Shown here in pieces: positions 8,322-18,214 of a stretch of DNA of 64,000 nt. Made by a program: the position numbers and the translations under genes. Source of the DNA: Paenibacillus paeoniae (GTDB lineage Bacteria > Bacillota > Bacilli > Paenibacillales > Paenibacillaceae); NCBI RefSeq assembly GCF_003388735.1, contig NZ_QUBQ01000001.1, positions 2,232,001 to 2,296,000 on the forward strand, read 5' to 3'. Under the pieces are notes generated by a model that had not been told where the DNA came from, ran no database searches, and saw only the letters and a list, made by a program, of their open reading frames with translations. Position 1 is the first letter of the stretch, and the number at the start of each line of letters is the position of its first letter.

Positions 8322-10151
8322 TCAACCTTTAAGCTGTCTCTCTAGGGTTATAATCTCAAGACCTAATCGCGCTGCCATCAAGGCATCGCCAGCACGCTCG
8401 GCGCGTACCATCTCTTCCTTCTTGCCGTCTATCTCACGGAGCTTCGGAACTTTCAGCACCGTCTCGATATAAGCATCCATTACTGTCTCGTCGAAGGGGA
8501 AGTCTCCGTCCATCATAAGAATGGAAGAAGCTGTCTCCTCCAGCCGATCATCATGCAGGGACTCGATAAATCGAGCAGCATCCGGTTCATAGCCACCCGC
8601 ATAATAAGCGTATAAATAAGCAGCAAGCGCTGCGTGATCCTCTACATTAAAGGAATCGCCAATCCGGTCATGTACGGCTCCAGCTACATCACGATCGCGC
8701 ATCATAACATGCAGCAAGCGCCGCTCAGCGTATGTGTAAGCTGGCAGAAGCTTAGGCGTCCTAGACGTACGGCGCTTTTCATTCCTACCATTATTCCACG
8801 AATTGTCGTTATTATCCCCTGGGGGTTTCTTTTTTTGCTGTTCCATCCGAATGCTGTGGCAATCTTGCTTGAGCGCATCCAGCGAAATATCGAACTCCCG
8901 GGATAATTCCTTCAAATACACTTCGCGCTCTGTAGAGGAGTCAAGCCCGGCCACAATTTCTACCGCTTCCATCAGATAGTTTTTTCGACCCTCTTCTTTT
9001 AGCAGTATATGGTTTTTCCTTGAATATATAAGCTTAAATTTTGTAACGGAGACAGGCTCGTCCACGATATCACGCATATAAGCTTCCGGTCCGTATTCAC
9101 CTATATATTCATCCGGATCCTTGCCCTTCGGCAATAGTGCTATCTCTACCTTCAGTCCAGCCGCCTCAAGCATCGGAATGGACTTGTAAGCGGCCGCCTG
9201 TCCAGCGTCGTCGCCGTCGTAGCAAAGCAAAACCTCCTCGGCATGTCGCCTCAAAATGGAGCAATGCTCTTCCGTTAATGCCGTCCCCATCGTCGCGACG
9301 CCATTTTTGACGCCCGCGCTCCATGACTTAATGACATCCATGTAGCCTTCAAACACGACAACTTGCTTGCTTTTCCGAACAGCGGGTTTCGCATAGTGCA
9401 AGTTGTACAGCGTTTTGCTTTTCGTGAACAGCATCGTCTCGGGAGAATTGAGATACTTCGGCGAACCGTCGTTAATGATACGTGCAGCAAAAGCCGTTGC
9501 TTTGCCGTTGCCATCCCATACCGGAAACATAATCCGTCCTCGGAATCGGTCAACATAACCGCTGCCGTCATTTTTCGCCGATAACAATCCGCCCTTCTCC
9601 ATTAACGCGGGGTCGAAGCCTCTGCCCGTGAGAAAACGGGTTAGCACGTCCCACTCATCAGGCGCAAACCCGATCATAAAGTGATCTATCAGCCGATCCG
9701 ACATGCCTCGATCACGCAAATATTGCTTGGCCCGGTCGCCCTGCTTCGTGTTGTTCAGCAGGTAATGATAAAATTTGATGGCCAGCTCATGCGCTTCTAC
9801 GATTTTTTGCCGATTCGGATCCTGGGTCTGTGCTCTGCCGCTCTCAGAGATCCAAGTAACGGGAATGTCCGCTTCCTCCGCAAGTATCCGGACCGCCTCA
9901 GGGAAAGAGTAGCTCTCGATCTCCTCAACGAACCGAATGACATTGCCGCTTTTGCCGCAGCCGTAGCAATGAAAAATCTGCAACTCCGGCGTAACGGTGA
10001 ATGAAGGGGTTTTCTCCGAATGAAACGGACATAACCCCTTCATGTATTTGCCCTGCTTCGTAAGATGAACGTATTTCCCGACCGTTTCCACGATGTCATG
10101 ACGCTTGCGAACCGCGTCTATGACTTCCTCCGGTATTTTACCGTATGTCAT
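8322..10151 (-). CDS. dnaG: DNA primase
   Basis: A 609-residue primase that makes RNA primers at the replication fork. The N-terminal zinc-binding domain has Cys41, His44, Cys62 and Cys65. The TOPRIM core shows VVFEGYMDVI (about residue 265) and the acidic LCYDGDDAGQAA (about 310) that bind metal. The C-terminal ~150 residues form the DnaB-interacting helicase-binding domain, preceded by a Lys/Asn/Gly-rich linker. The SD AAGG lies 11 nt before ATG 10151, an unusually long spacing, and an out-of-frame ATG lies between them. It is co-directional with rpoD. Confidence 0.96.
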   Translation of the reverse strand: MTYGKIPEEVIDAVRKRHDIVETVGKYVHLTKQGKYMKGLCPFHSEKTPSFTVTPELQIFHCYGCGKSGNVIRFVEEIESYSFPEAVRILAEEADIPVTWISESGRAQTQDPNRQKIVEAHELAIKFYHYLLNNTKQGDRAKQYLRDRGMSDRLIDHFMIGFAPDEWDVLTRFLTGRGFDPALMEKGGLLSAKNDGSGYVDRFRGRIMFPVWDGNGKATAFAARIINDGSPKYLNSPETMLFTKSKTLYNLHYAKPAVRKSKQVVVFEGYMDVIKSWSAGVKNGVATMGTALTEEHCSILRRHAEEVLLCYDGDDAGQAAAYKSIPMLEAAGLKVEIALLPKGKDPDEYIGEYGPEAYMRDIVDEPVSVTKFKLIYSRKNHILLKEEGRKNYLMEAVEIVAGLDSSTEREVYLKELSREFDISLDALKQDCHSIRMEQQKKKPPGDNNDNSWNNGRNEKRRTSRTPKLLPAYTYAERRLLHVMMRDRDVAGAVHDRIGDSFNVEDHAALAAYLYAYYAGGYEPDAARFIESLHDDRLEETASSILMMDGDFPFDETVMDAYIETVLKVPKLREIDGKKEEMVRAERAGDALMAARLGLEIITLERQLKG

Positions 10152-10216
10152 CGTTCATCACACCTTCATCCAGCAAGAGAACGCTATAGACTTTAGTAGG
10201 TCCTAAATAATATTCG

Positions 10217-10690
10217 CTAAACGTCATGGTTCTCCTGCTCGATTATCAAAAGTTTTGTCAACTTTTGTTGAAACGCATCTCGATCCTCTTGAGACATCGC
10301 CCTCGGCCCCTTCGTGCGGCCTCCGCCGCGTCTCCATTTGGCGCTTTCATGTCTGCGTTCCATCAAATAGTCGATGTTTTCATTTGTATATTGTTCCCCT
10401 CGGGGCGACAGGACAATGGTTCCTTTGCCAAGGACCATACAGGCAAGTCCAAAGTCCTGTGTGACGACAATATCTCCAGCCGAGACATGGTTCACAATAT
10501 ACAGATCAACAGACTGGCTGCTCCGGTCGACTTGTACCACCTTAATGCCCGGGCCTGGCTCCATCCGATGATCGTGCGAAGCGACCATCCAAACCGGAAT
10601 GTCAAAGGCTCTTGCCACAGCGGTTATTTCAGACTTGACCGGGCAAGCGTCTGCGTCTACTACTATTGTCGGTTTTTCTTTGACTGTCAT
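10217..10690 (-). CDS. yqxD: YaiI/YqxD family protein (DUF188/UPF0178)
   Basis: A 157-residue protein with the family hallmarks: VVDADACPVKSEI at the N-terminus, SVDLYIVNHVSAGDIVVTQDF in the middle and GGRTKGPRAMSQEDRDAF near the C-terminus. The conserved Asp residues and the fold known for the family suggest a PIN-like nuclease, but no substrate is established. It sits immediately upstream of dnaG, as in B. subtilis. The ribosome site is weak. Confidence 0.9.
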   Translation of the reverse strand: MTVKEKPTIVVDADACPVKSEITAVARAFDIPVWMVASHDHRMEPGPGIKVVQVDRSSQSVDLYIVNHVSAGDIVVTQDFGLACMVLGKGTIVLSPRGEQYTNENIDYLMERRHESAKWRRGGGRTKGPRAMSQEDRDAFQQKLTKLLIIEQENHDV

Positions 10691-10774
10691 AGATCACCGC
10701 TCAATCTGCATGTTGCCTGCCTATCCTTATTATATACGGCAGCTGTGGGGAAAAATCCTGCTGACACCACTGTG

Positions 10775-11596
10775 CTACTGGCTGCGAATATATTCCATAA
10801 TGAGGCTGGCTGTCTCCTCGACGGCTCGGTGCGAGACGTCAATAACAACACATCCAAGCTTGCTCATAATATCTTCCGCATATTGGAGCTCCTTCTCAAT
10901 CCGGTCTGTCGTTGCATAGGCCGCCGTATTCGGCAAGCCCAGCGCCTTCAGTCGTTCCTTCCGTATAACGTTCAAATAGGAAGTATTAATCGTAAGTCCA
11001 ACAATTTTTTGCTTAGGCAGCTTGAATAGTTCGTCGGGCGGCTTCAGCTCCGGAACAAGCGGGACGTTTGCGACCTTATATTTCTGGTGAGCAAGGTACA
11101 TCGACAACGGCGTCTTCGACGTTCTTGACACCCCTACCAATACGATATCCGCCTTTAGTACGCCGGACGTATCTCTGGCATCATCATATTTGACTGCAAA
11201 CTCCACCGCTTCTACCTTGCGGAAGTAATCGGCATCAAGCACATGGTTTAGGCCAGGCTCTTGTCTGGACTTTTTGCCTGTCCGCTGCTCAAGCGTCTCA
11301 ATAAACGGACCGAGCAAATCAATCGCGGCAATGCCGCTTTCTTCCGCCAGCCTCTTCATGCCCTCCCGAAGCTGCGGCATCACCAGCGTATAGAGGACGA
11401 TCGCCTGCGCAAGCTTTGCTTGCTCTGTTATGCGTTGCAGGGCTGATTCGTCCGTAATGAAAGGGGTTCTTCGAATCTCCGCATGGATGGGATGGAATTG
11501 TGCGATTGCGGCTCGCACGACCAGCTCTCCGGTATCGCCCGCCGCATCGGATACGACATAGACGATAACTTCCGGCCTAAGACTTGCTTCCGTCAT
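10775..11596 (-). CDS. yqfL: Pyruvate,phosphate dikinase regulatory protein (kinase/phosphorylase)
   Basis: A 273-residue bifunctional regulator of the PPDK/PEP-synthase family (DUF299). These enzymes use ADP to phosphorylate and thereby inactivate their target, and phosphate to reverse it. The N-terminal VVSDAAGDTGE is the family signature, and a P-loop-like GVSRTSKTPLSMYLA lies at about residue 152. The SD AAGGATGAAGG precedes ATG 11596. It follows glyS by 39 nt in the same direction. No PPDK gene is seen here, so the target is inferred only from the family. Confidence 0.9.
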   Translation of the reverse strand: MTEASLRPEVIVYVVSDAAGDTGELVVRAAIAQFHPIHAEIRRTPFITDESALQRITEQAKLAQAIVLYTLVMPQLREGMKRLAEESGIAAIDLLGPFIETLEQRTGKKSRQEPGLNHVLDADYFRKVEAVEFAVKYDDARDTSGVLKADIVLVGVSRTSKTPLSMYLAHQKYKVANVPLVPELKPPDELFKLPKQKIVGLTINTSYLNVIRKERLKALGLPNTAAYATTDRIEKELQYAEDIMSKLGCVVIDVSHRAVEETASLIMEYIRSQ

Positions 11597-11635
11597 CTTC
11601 CTTCATCCTTCCCTTTGGTAATAGGTGTCGCCAAA

Positions 11636-13717
11636 CTACCAAACCAGCTTGGAGAAATCGGCAACGGCCGCGATATCGCCAGCAATGCCCCTCAGTGTCG
11701 CCAAGCGATTGTCACGAACCTTCTCATCCTGTGCCATAACCATTACACTGTCGAAGTAAGCTTGAATTACAGGCTTCAGCGAAGCCAGCGATTGGAGAGC
11801 TTCATCCACTTTCCGGTTGCTGATTGCTTCCTGGAAAGTCTCTTTCTGACCCATCCAAGCATCATACAAGTTACCCTCTGCGCTTTCGGCGAACAGGGAC
11901 GGATCAACGGATACACTTGCTGCTTTGGATGCAAGGTTGCTTACCCGGTTGAATTGCTCAACGATCAGTTTGAAGTCGGCTTTCGCTTCTTCAGTCGTCC
12001 AAGCGGCAACAGCGGATGCGCGATTGGCTGTCTGAACCAGGTCGTCGATACCTGCTGTCATTACAGCATCTACAATATCGTAACGGTAGCCCTGCTCCGT
12101 CAGCCAGTTTTTAACCCGCAGCGCGAAGAAATCGTTTAATTCTTTACGTACATCGGCTTCGGAACGTTTCAATCCTCTTTGCTTATGCACATCTAGCGCA
12201 ATGTCATACAGCTCGGAGAGTTGAAGCTTAAAATCGAACGCCAGCAAAATATTGACGATGCCCGCAGCCTGTCTGCGCAGAGCGTATGGATCCTGTGAGC
12301 CTGTTGGAATAATGCCGATTGAGAAGCAGCCAACGATCGTATCGATTTTATCCGCAAGGCTGACAATTGCACCCGTCATTTCGGATGGAACCGCATCACC
12401 GGAGTATCTCGGTTGATAATGCTCATTAATAGCCTTGGCTACTTGCTCGCTCTCGCCAAGCTTGCGCGCGTAATCTTCGCCCATGATGCCTTGCAGCTCT
12501 GGGAATTCATACACCATTTGGGACACAAGATCGAACTTGCATACCGCTGCTGCGCGGGAGATATGAACCGCAGCCGATTGATCAATATCAAGTTTGCTCG
12601 CGATCGTCTCCGAGACAGCCGTAATGCGGCGTACCTTGTCGGCAACCGTACCAAGCTCCTCATGATATACGATCGATTCCAGCTTGCCGTTGGCACGCTC
12701 TATGGACAGCTTATGATCTTCCTCATAGAAGAACTTTGCATCGGACAACCTAGCTCGCAGTACCTTTTCATTGCCTTTCGCAACTAGCTCGATAGAGCGG
12801 AGATCGCCGTTGCGCACCGTAACGAAATAAGGAAGCAGCTTGCCCTGCTCATCCAGAACCGGGAAGTAGCGCTGATGCTCACGCATCGACGTAACAAGTA
12901 CTTCTTGCGGGATTTGAAGGAACGAAGGATCGAATGTGCCGAACAGAGCATTCGGATATTCCACCAGGAACAATACTTCTTCCAGCAGATCCTCCTTGAC
13001 TGCAATGGTCCAGCCCTTCTCCGTCTTCAATTCGTCAAGCTGTTTAAGAATAAGAGCTTCGCGTTCCTTTACGTCTACAATGACTTGCTGCTGACGCAGC
13101 GCTTCACGGTATTGGCCAGGCTCCCCAATAACAGCATCTTCTCCGAGGAAGCGATGACCGCGTGAAGTATGGCCTGTAGCTACGCCGGTAATCTCAAACG
13201 GTATAACATCTTCTCCGAACAAAGCGACCATCCAGCGAATCGGACGAACGAACCGAAGCTCATTGTTGCCCCAACGCATGTTTTTCGGGAAAGACATGGA
13301 TGTTATGAGCTGGCTTAAACCTTCTGGCAGCAAGCCGGATGTCTCAGCGCCAATACTGCTTTTTCGAGCATAGACATACTCTACGCCTGCTAGTTCCTGG
13401 AAGTAGAACTGTTCCGGATCAACGCCTTGGCTTCTGGCAAAGCCAAGCGCTGCTTTGCTCCAGTTGCCAGCTTCGTCTTGCGCGATTTTACGAGAAGGGC
13501 CTTTCGCTTCTTCATTGCTGTCTGATTGCTTCTCAGCCACTTCTCTTACTAGCACCGCAAGCCTTCTGGGCGTAGCGAATACCTCAACCTCACCGTGCTG
13601 AATGCGGGAGTCCGCCAGCCACTTCTCGGTCTTGTCTTTCAGTTGATTCATAGCGGCGCGCACGAATCGTGCCGGCACCTCTTCCAATCCGATTTCTAGC
13701 AATAAGTCTTTAGCCAT
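11636..13717 (-). CDS. glyS: Glycyl-tRNA synthetase beta subunit
   Basis: A 693-residue subunit of the bacterial alpha2-beta2 glycyl-tRNA synthetase. It starts MAKDLLLEIGLEEVPARFV, the typical beta-subunit opening, carries KNMRWG (about residue 150) and EFPELQGIMG with an HD-like domain in the middle, and ends in an anticodon-binding, DALR-type helical domain. It provides tRNA binding while the alpha subunit supplies the catalytic site. ATG 13717 is one base after the glyQ stop, with GGAGCGG ahead of it, so the two are coupled. Expression is governed by the glycine T-box upstream of glyQ. Confidence 0.97.
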   Translation of the reverse strand: MAKDLLLEIGLEEVPARFVRAAMNQLKDKTEKWLADSRIQHGEVEVFATPRRLAVLVREVAEKQSDSNEEAKGPSRKIAQDEAGNWSKAALGFARSQGVDPEQFYFQELAGVEYVYARKSSIGAETSGLLPEGLSQLITSMSFPKNMRWGNNELRFVRPIRWMVALFGEDVIPFEITGVATGHTSRGHRFLGEDAVIGEPGQYREALRQQQVIVDVKEREALILKQLDELKTEKGWTIAVKEDLLEEVLFLVEYPNALFGTFDPSFLQIPQEVLVTSMREHQRYFPVLDEQGKLLPYFVTVRNGDLRSIELVAKGNEKVLRARLSDAKFFYEEDHKLSIERANGKLESIVYHEELGTVADKVRRITAVSETIASKLDIDQSAAVHISRAAAVCKFDLVSQMVYEFPELQGIMGEDYARKLGESEQVAKAINEHYQPRYSGDAVPSEMTGAIVSLADKIDTIVGCFSIGIIPTGSQDPYALRRQAAGIVNILLAFDFKLQLSELYDIALDVHKQRGLKRSEADVRKELNDFFALRVKNWLTEQGYRYDIVDAVMTAGIDDLVQTANRASAVAAWTTEEAKADFKLIVEQFNRVSNLASKAASVSVDPSLFAESAEGNLYDAWMGQKETFQEAISNRKVDEALQSLASLKPVIQAYFDSVMVMAQDEKVRDNRLATLRGIAGDIAAVADFSKLVW

Positions 13718-13718
13718 G

Positions 13719-14597
13719 TTATTCCGCTCCTTTCTTCAGCAGTGGGAATCCAAGACGCTCGCGCTCTTCCAGATAGGTTGCAGCGCATTGTCTTGCCAGG
13801 TTCCGGACTCTTGTAATATAACCTGTTCTCTCCGTTACGCTGATTGCGCCGCGCGCATCCAGCAGGTTGAACGTATGGGAGCATTTCAGCACATAATCGT
13901 ATGCCGGGAACACCAAGTGATGCTCCATTGTTTTCTTCGCTTCTTCCTCGTACATGTTGAACAACGTGAACAACATCGCTGTATCCGAAGTTTCGAACGT
14001 GTATTTGGAATGCTCGAATTCTGGTTGCAGGAATACGTCACCGTACGTGACACCGTTCACCCATTCCAGATCGAATACATTTTCTTTCTCTTGAATGTAA
14101 GAAGCAAGGCGCTCCATACCATACGTAATTTCTACAGCAACCGGATTTGCGTCAATGCCGCCTACTTGCTGGAAATAAGTGAATTGCGTAATTTCCATAC
14201 CGTCGAGCCAGACTTCCCAGCCTAATCCCCACGCGCCAAGTGTAGGCGATTCCCAGTTGTCTTCAACAAAGCGGATATCATGATCCTTCGCATCAATACC
14301 CAGACGTTTCAAGCTCTCCAGATAAAGCTCCTGAATGTTGTCCGGGGACGGCTTCAGAATCACCTGAAATTGATGATGCTGATAGAGACGGTTCGGGTTT
14401 TCGCCGTAACGCCCGTCAGCCGGACGGCGGGACGGCTCCACATAAGCTACATTCCACGGCTCGGGACCAATAGACCTCAGGAAGGTCATTGGATTCATCG
14501 TGCCCGCGCCTTTCTCTACGTCATAAGGCTGGACTAATATACAATTCTGTTCTGCCCAAAACTGCTGAAGCGTCAAAATCATACCTTGAAAATTCAT
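13719..14597 (-). CDS. glyQ: Glycyl-tRNA synthetase alpha subunit
   Basis: A 292-residue class II catalytic subunit. It opens [19 protein letters not shown] and contains [28 protein letters not shown] (motif 2) and [12 protein letters not shown], all diagnostic of GlyQ. It ligates glycine to tRNA-Gly together with GlyS. The start is ATG 14597 because AAGGAG lies 9 nt upstream; the longer frame to 14618 contains that ribosome site. A complete T-box leader precedes the gene. Confidence 0.97.
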   Translation of the reverse strand: MNFQGMILTLQQFWAEQNCILVQPYDVEKGAGTMNPMTFLRSIGPEPWNVAYVEPSRRPADGRYGENPNRLYQHHQFQVILKPSPDNIQELYLESLKRLGIDAKDHDIRFVEDNWESPTLGAWGLGWEVWLDGMEITQFTYFQQVGGIDANPVAVEITYGMERLASYIQEKENVFDLEWVNGVTYGDVFLQPEFEHSKYTFETSDTAMLFTLFNMYEEEAKKTMEHHLVFPAYDYVLKCSHTFNLLDARGAISVTERTGYITRVRNLARQCAATYLEERERLGFPLLKKGAE

Positions 14598-14674
14598 TCC
14601 GCTCGACTCCTTTTTCATGAAAATTGCGTCCCCTCAAAGGACACTTGAGCAACTATGTATCGGCTGCGGCATAC

Positions 14675-14890
14675 AAAAAACTCCCGGCCTCTACGTCTGC
14701 TCACAGACGTAGGGACGAGAGTTGATTCCCGCGGTTCCACCCTACTTGGCTATCCTGCTCGCGCAAGACAACCCGCTTTTGTTCGCTAGGACTCCGGAGC
14801 GCCTTTCGTCATGAACGTCCAACCGGGCTCCCACTATTCCCGATTCGCTGAATTTGTCGACTACTCACAACTACTTTCTCCATCATTGTC
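14675..14890 (-). promoter_or_regulatory. Glycine-specific T-box riboswitch
   Basis: The canonical T-box AGGGTGGAACCGCGGG is at 14728-14743. A strong terminator hairpin follows (arms around 14679-14699 and 14704-14722, then TTTTTT). Upstream, the distal stem I element CGGGAATAGTGGGAGCCCGG is visible. A GGC triplet (14801-14803) lies on the 3' side of stem I in the sequence GAAAGGCGCTCC, where the specifier is expected; GGC is a glycine codon, matching the glyQS genes downstream. Uncharged tRNA-Gly would stabilise the antiterminator and allow transcription. Confidence 0.93.
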
Positions 14891-14901
14891 CACTATTCAT
14901 A

Positions 14902-14930
14902 ATGTTATATTCTATTCATCTCGATGTCAA
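14902..14930 (-). promoter_or_regulatory. Probable sigma-A promoter of the T-box glyQS transcript
   Basis: A perfect TTGACA (14925-14930) is followed 17 nt later by TAACAT (14902-14907), an imperfect -10; TATAAC lies at 15-nt spacing. The T-box leader begins shortly downstream. It lies immediately after the recO stop codon. Confidence 0.5.
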
Positions 14931-14933
14931 AAG

Positions 14934-15677
14934 TCAAACTAATTTATCGAGCTGATCCAGGAAATTTCGAGATTTCAGCTGCAAGCCAAGCTGGATGTCC
15001 ATGAGAAGACGCATGACCCGCTTCAACTCCTGCTTTGTCTCCGGCTTTACTGCAATGGAGCCTAGTCTGCGCATGTCCAGTCCTTTGAACAAACGGAGCA
15101 GCTTATAGGCACCCTCGCCCAACACTGGAGCAGACGGATCGCGATTGACGCATCGCCCGCACAGTATGCCGCCGCCTTGAGCCGATAACCGGAAAGGTCC
15201 AACCCGGTTGCCGCAGGATATACATTCCTCCAACTCCGGCGCATAACCGGCAAGCGTTAGAATTCTCATCTCATACAAATGAATAACGATTTGCGGATCC
15301 TTCCCCTCATCCAGCGCAGACAGACAGGCCTTCAATTGCTCAAAGTGAAACACGGTCGGCTCGTCGTCATGTAAGATACGGTCAGTCAGCTCCGCTGCGT
15401 ACGATGCATAAGCAGATAGATCCAATTGCATACGCAAATCATGGTGAGATTCAATAATCTCACCATGATTAAGCGTGCCGAGGCCTTGGCTTCGGAAGTA
15501 TTGATATTCACCATAGGTGAAGGGCTGCGCCAGAGAAGAATGACGACTCTTCACTTTTTTGGCTCCCCTGACCAGCACGCCGGCCTTGCCGTTCGTCTTC
15601 GTCAGCAATGTAACAATCTTGTTGCTTTCCCCATAATCCATGCTGCGGATTACAATTCCTTCTACCCGATGAAGCAT
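14934..15677 (-). CDS. recO: DNA repair protein RecO
   Basis: A 247-residue recombination mediator that works with RecR and RecF to load RecA on SSB-coated DNA. An N-terminal OB fold (HRVEGIVIRSMDYGESNKI) is followed by a helical domain and a four-cysteine zinc site: Cys152 and Cys155 (ECISCGNRVG), Cys173 and Cys176 (GGGILCGRC). GGGGGAG lies 8 nt before ATG 15677. It sits downstream of era and yqzL, the conserved B. subtilis order. Confidence 0.95.
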   Translation of the reverse strand: MLHRVEGIVIRSMDYGESNKIVTLLTKTNGKAGVLVRGAKKVKSRHSSLAQPFTYGEYQYFRSQGLGTLNHGEIIESHHDLRMQLDLSAYASYAAELTDRILHDDEPTVFHFEQLKACLSALDEGKDPQIVIHLYEMRILTLAGYAPELEECISCGNRVGPFRLSAQGGGILCGRCVNRDPSAPVLGEGAYKLLRLFKGLDMRRLGSIAVKPETKQELKRVMRLLMDIQLGLQLKSRNFLDQLDKLV

Positions 15678-15732
15678 GTAGTCGTCTCCCCCATGAAACG
15701 AGCCTCCAATGACCGCCTAAGCTGCCACGTGC

Positions 15733-15885
15733 TTATTCCGGTTCCTCACCCAATCCCAGCTCTTCCTCATAACCTTCCAAAGCATGGGGATGGACTGACG
15801 ATCCGTACTGATCCATTTCCTTATAAAGCATGAAGGATTCGACATCCCCGGTCAACGTAAAATACTTCCACGAAAAATCTCGCAT
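15733..15885 (-). CDS. yqzL: YqzL family small protein
   Basis: A 50-residue protein found by translating the gap between era and recO. It begins MRDFSWKYFTLTGDVESFML and contains YKEMD in its middle, the YqzL-family pattern, with an acidic C-terminus. In B. subtilis yqzL also lies between era and recO. Family function is unknown. The ribosome site AAAGGG lies about 11 nt before ATG 15885; an ATG ten bases upstream is out of frame. Confidence 0.88.
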   Translation of the reverse strand: MRDFSWKYFTLTGDVESFMLYKEMDQYGSSVHPHALEGYEEELGLGEEPE

Positions 15886-15971
15886 TCGTATTCATCCCTT
15901 TCGCCTCGGAAACTGTTCCAGACCATTATAGGATGTGATAGTTGGCGGTCCTGTATCCTTAGCAAAAAACG

Positions 15972-16895
15972 TCAGTCGTTACGGAAGCCGAGATCCTTCA
16001 GCACGCGATCCTGGTTGCGCCAATCCTTCTTCACTTTCACCCATAATTCCAGGAATGTCCGGGAGCCCAGCAACGCCTCTATATCCTTACGAGCTTGTTT
16101 GCCTACTTCCTTCAGGAATTCGCCGCGCTTTCCGATAATTATGCCCTTCTGCGAATCCCGCTCTACAAATATAACAGCGCCGATATAAACAACTCCGTTT
16201 TCTTGTACACGCATATCTTCAATGGTTACTGCTATGGAGTGAGGAATCTCCTCTCTCGACATATGAAGAATCTTCTCCCGAATCAGCTCCGCGCACACGA
16301 ATTGCTCCGGATGATCCGTAATTTGATCCGCTGGATAATACTGCGGGCCTTCAGGCAAGTAGCGGCTGATCTGCTCCAGCAGCGTACTTACGTTGTTGCC
16401 GTTCAAGGCTGAGATCGGTACGATCTCAGCAAACTCGTACAGCTCATTATATTGAGTAATCATAGGCAGCAGCTGTTCAGGACCTACCTTGTCGATTTTG
16501 TTCATGACCAAAAACACCGGCGTTTTAACTTTTTTAAGCTGCTCGATAATGAATCGATCGCCTCCGCCAATTCCTTCAGACGCGTCGACCAGGAATAATG
16601 CGGCTTCCACTTCTCTCAAAGCGCTTTCTGCGGTCTGCATCATATAGTTGCCTAGCTTGGACTGTGGCTTATGAATACCTGGCGTATCCAAAAATACGAT
16701 TTGAATATCATCCGTTGTATAGACGCCATGAATTTTGTTCCGCGTTGTTTGCGGCTTGTCGGACATAATCGCAATCTTCTGTCCGATCAGATGGTTCATA
16801 AGCGTCGACTTGCCTACATTAGGTCTTCCGATAATAGCGACAAACCCGGAGCGGAACTTACCTCCGCCTTGCTCTTTATTCGTTGGTTGATTCAT
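15972..16895 (-). CDS. era: GTPase Era
   Basis: A 307-residue essential GTPase that binds 16S rRNA and helps mature the 30S subunit. G1 is GRPNVGKST (about residues 23-31), G3 is DTPGIH and G4 is NKID. The C-terminal KH domain is seen around [19 protein letters not shown], near residue 255. Its ATG overlaps the cdd stop (ATGA), with AAGGAGGAACATAAGG upstream, so translation is coupled to cdd. The adjacent ybeY also acts in 16S maturation. Confidence 0.96.
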   Translation of the reverse strand: MNQPTNKEQGGGKFRSGFVAIIGRPNVGKSTLMNHLIGQKIAIMSDKPQTTRNKIHGVYTTDDIQIVFLDTPGIHKPQSKLGNYMMQTAESALREVEAALFLVDASEGIGGGDRFIIEQLKKVKTPVFLVMNKIDKVGPEQLLPMITQYNELYEFAEIVPISALNGNNVSTLLEQISRYLPEGPQYYPADQITDHPEQFVCAELIREKILHMSREEIPHSIAVTIEDMRVQENGVVYIGAVIFVERDSQKGIIIGKRGEFLKEVGKQARKDIEALLGSRTFLELWVKVKKDWRNQDRVLKDLGFRND

Positions 16896-17335
16896 TGATC
16901 CTTATGTTCCTCCTTGTGAAGCGATGATGGCGTAAACGCCCCTGGCAATAGCTCTGATACCGTAGCGATCGTCCAGTCGCCCCTTCTATTTCCCATAATA
17001 ACTGGCATGTCCGGTTGACACAGCTCAATCAAAACTTGACGGCAAATGCCGCAAGGCGATATAGGTCCTTCCGTATCCCCGATAACCGCAATAGCTTGAA
17101 ACGTCCCCGCTTGCTTCCCGTCGGCAATGGCCCGGAACAAGGCGGTTCTCTCAGCACAGTTGGTCGGTCCGTAAGCGGCGTTCTCGACATTGCAGCCTTC
17201 GTGTATATGGCCGTCCCTATCCAGCAAAGCCGCGCCAACCTGAAATCCTGAATAAGGCACATAAGCGCGCCGCATAACTTCACTGGCGGCGCGCATTAAT
17301 GTTGTATAAGATTCCGATAGACCCTTATATTCCAT
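16892..17335 (-). CDS. cdd: Cytidine deaminase
   Basis: A 147-residue homotetramer-type enzyme converting cytidine and deoxycytidine to uridine and deoxyuridine for pyrimidine salvage. The zinc ligands and catalytic Glu are all present: Cys60 and Glu62 (CAERTALF), Cys95 and Cys98 (PCGICRQVL). [13 protein letters not shown] near residue 26 is the substrate-binding segment. It is a few bases downstream of dgkA and overlaps era by 4 nt. Confidence 0.96.
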   Translation of the reverse strand: MEYKGLSESYTTLMRAASEVMRRAYVPYSGFQVGAALLDRDGHIHEGCNVENAAYGPTNCAERTALFRAIADGKQAGTFQAIAVIGDTEGPISPCGICRQVLIELCQPDMPVIMGNRRGDWTIATVSELLPGAFTPSSLHKEEHKDQ

Positions 17336-17350
17336 TCCTATTCTCCCCTC

Positions 17351-17716
17351 TTATAAAGCGAACAACAGCCGCCACAAGGGCGGCCCGATAATAATAACAC
17401 CGATAGCTATCGCACCAAACGTTGCTGCAAGCACGGCACCGGCAGCCGTATCTTTGGCTGCCTTGGCAATGGGATGGCGCTCGGGGCTTGCAAGGTCTAC
17501 CGCTTGCTCAATCGCCGTATTTACCAGCTCTAGACTAATCACAAGAGCAACAGCGAATACTAGAATCGCCCACTCCACAAAGCTTAAGGAGAGCATCAAT
17601 CCCAGTCCAATGACCAGAATAGCAGCAACACAGTGAATTTGCATATGACGCTGAGTTCGTATGGCAAAGCGGATTCCTGATAACGCTACGGCCACGCTTC
17701 TCAAGAACTTGCCCAT
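17351..17716 (-). CDS. dgkA: Diacylglycerol/undecaprenol kinase family protein
   Basis: A 121-residue integral membrane kinase. The catalytic segment ELVNTAIEQAVDL (Glu63, Asn67, Glu70) lies between membrane helices near residues 30-63 and 90-115. Gram-positive members phosphorylate undecaprenol, recycling the cell-wall lipid carrier, rather than diacylglycerol. Its start overlaps the ybeY stop (TAATG), so it is translated with ybeY. Confidence 0.92.
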   Translation of the reverse strand: MGKFLRSVAVALSGIRFAIRTQRHMQIHCVAAILVIGLGLMLSLSFVEWAILVFAVALVISLELVNTAIEQAVDLASPERHPIAKAAKDTAAGAVLAATFGAIAIGVIIIGPPLWRLLFAL

Positions 17717-18213
17717 TACCTGGTCAAACCCGCCCTCTGCAGGACAGCCTCTTGCTTAGCCGTCATGACAGCCTCAGATTCATCATCCTGATGATCGTAT
17801 CCGATCAGATGAAGAAATCCGTGTACAAACAGAAAACCAATCTCCCGCTCCAATGAATGGCCGTATTCCTCGCTTTGCGCTACTGCACGCTCCACAGAAA
17901 TAATAATATCGCCCAGCATACCCGAGATTGGGTCCGGTTCATCTTCGCTTTCTACTTCGAAGATAATATCCAGCTCTTCCGTACCGTCATCCTGCATCGC
18001 AAAGGAAAGCACGTCCGTCGGACGGTCAATACCCCTATAATCACGATTTAGGGCATGAATGCCCTCATCATCGATAAACGTTAGCGTTACTTCACCTTCC
18101 GTCATTCCTTCTGCTTCACCAGCAAGCTGCAGCAGTTCAGTAAGAATGCCGCTCCATTCCTCCGGAATGTCGATTTTATCTTGCTCATTGCTGTAATCGA
18201 GTTGTAAATTCAT
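17716..18213 (-). CDS. ybeY: Endoribonuclease YbeY (rRNA maturation)
   Basis: A 165-residue single-strand-specific metalloendoribonuclease acting in 16S rRNA 3' maturation and ribosome quality control. The zinc motif H-x3-H-x5-H is complete at His131, His135 and His141 (HGFLHLIGYDH). RPTDVLSF (about residue 64) is also family-typical. The start is ATG 18213, one base after the pgpH stop; the longer frame to 18258 lies inside pgpH. A GGAGGGG tract lies upstream. Confidence 0.95.
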   Translation of the reverse strand: MNLQLDYSNEQDKIDIPEEWSGILTELLQLAGEAEGMTEGEVTLTFIDDEGIHALNRDYRGIDRPTDVLSFAMQDDGTEELDIIFEVESEDEPDPISGMLGDIIISVERAVAQSEEYGHSLEREIGFLFVHGFLHLIGYDHQDDESEAVMTAKQEAVLQRAGLTR

Positions 18214-18214
18214 G

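Noticed and set aside
10226-11029. 267-codon plus-strand frame across yqxD and yqfL
   Set aside because: It spans two well-supported minus-strand genes and has the Cys/Arg/Leu-rich composition of an antisense shadow.
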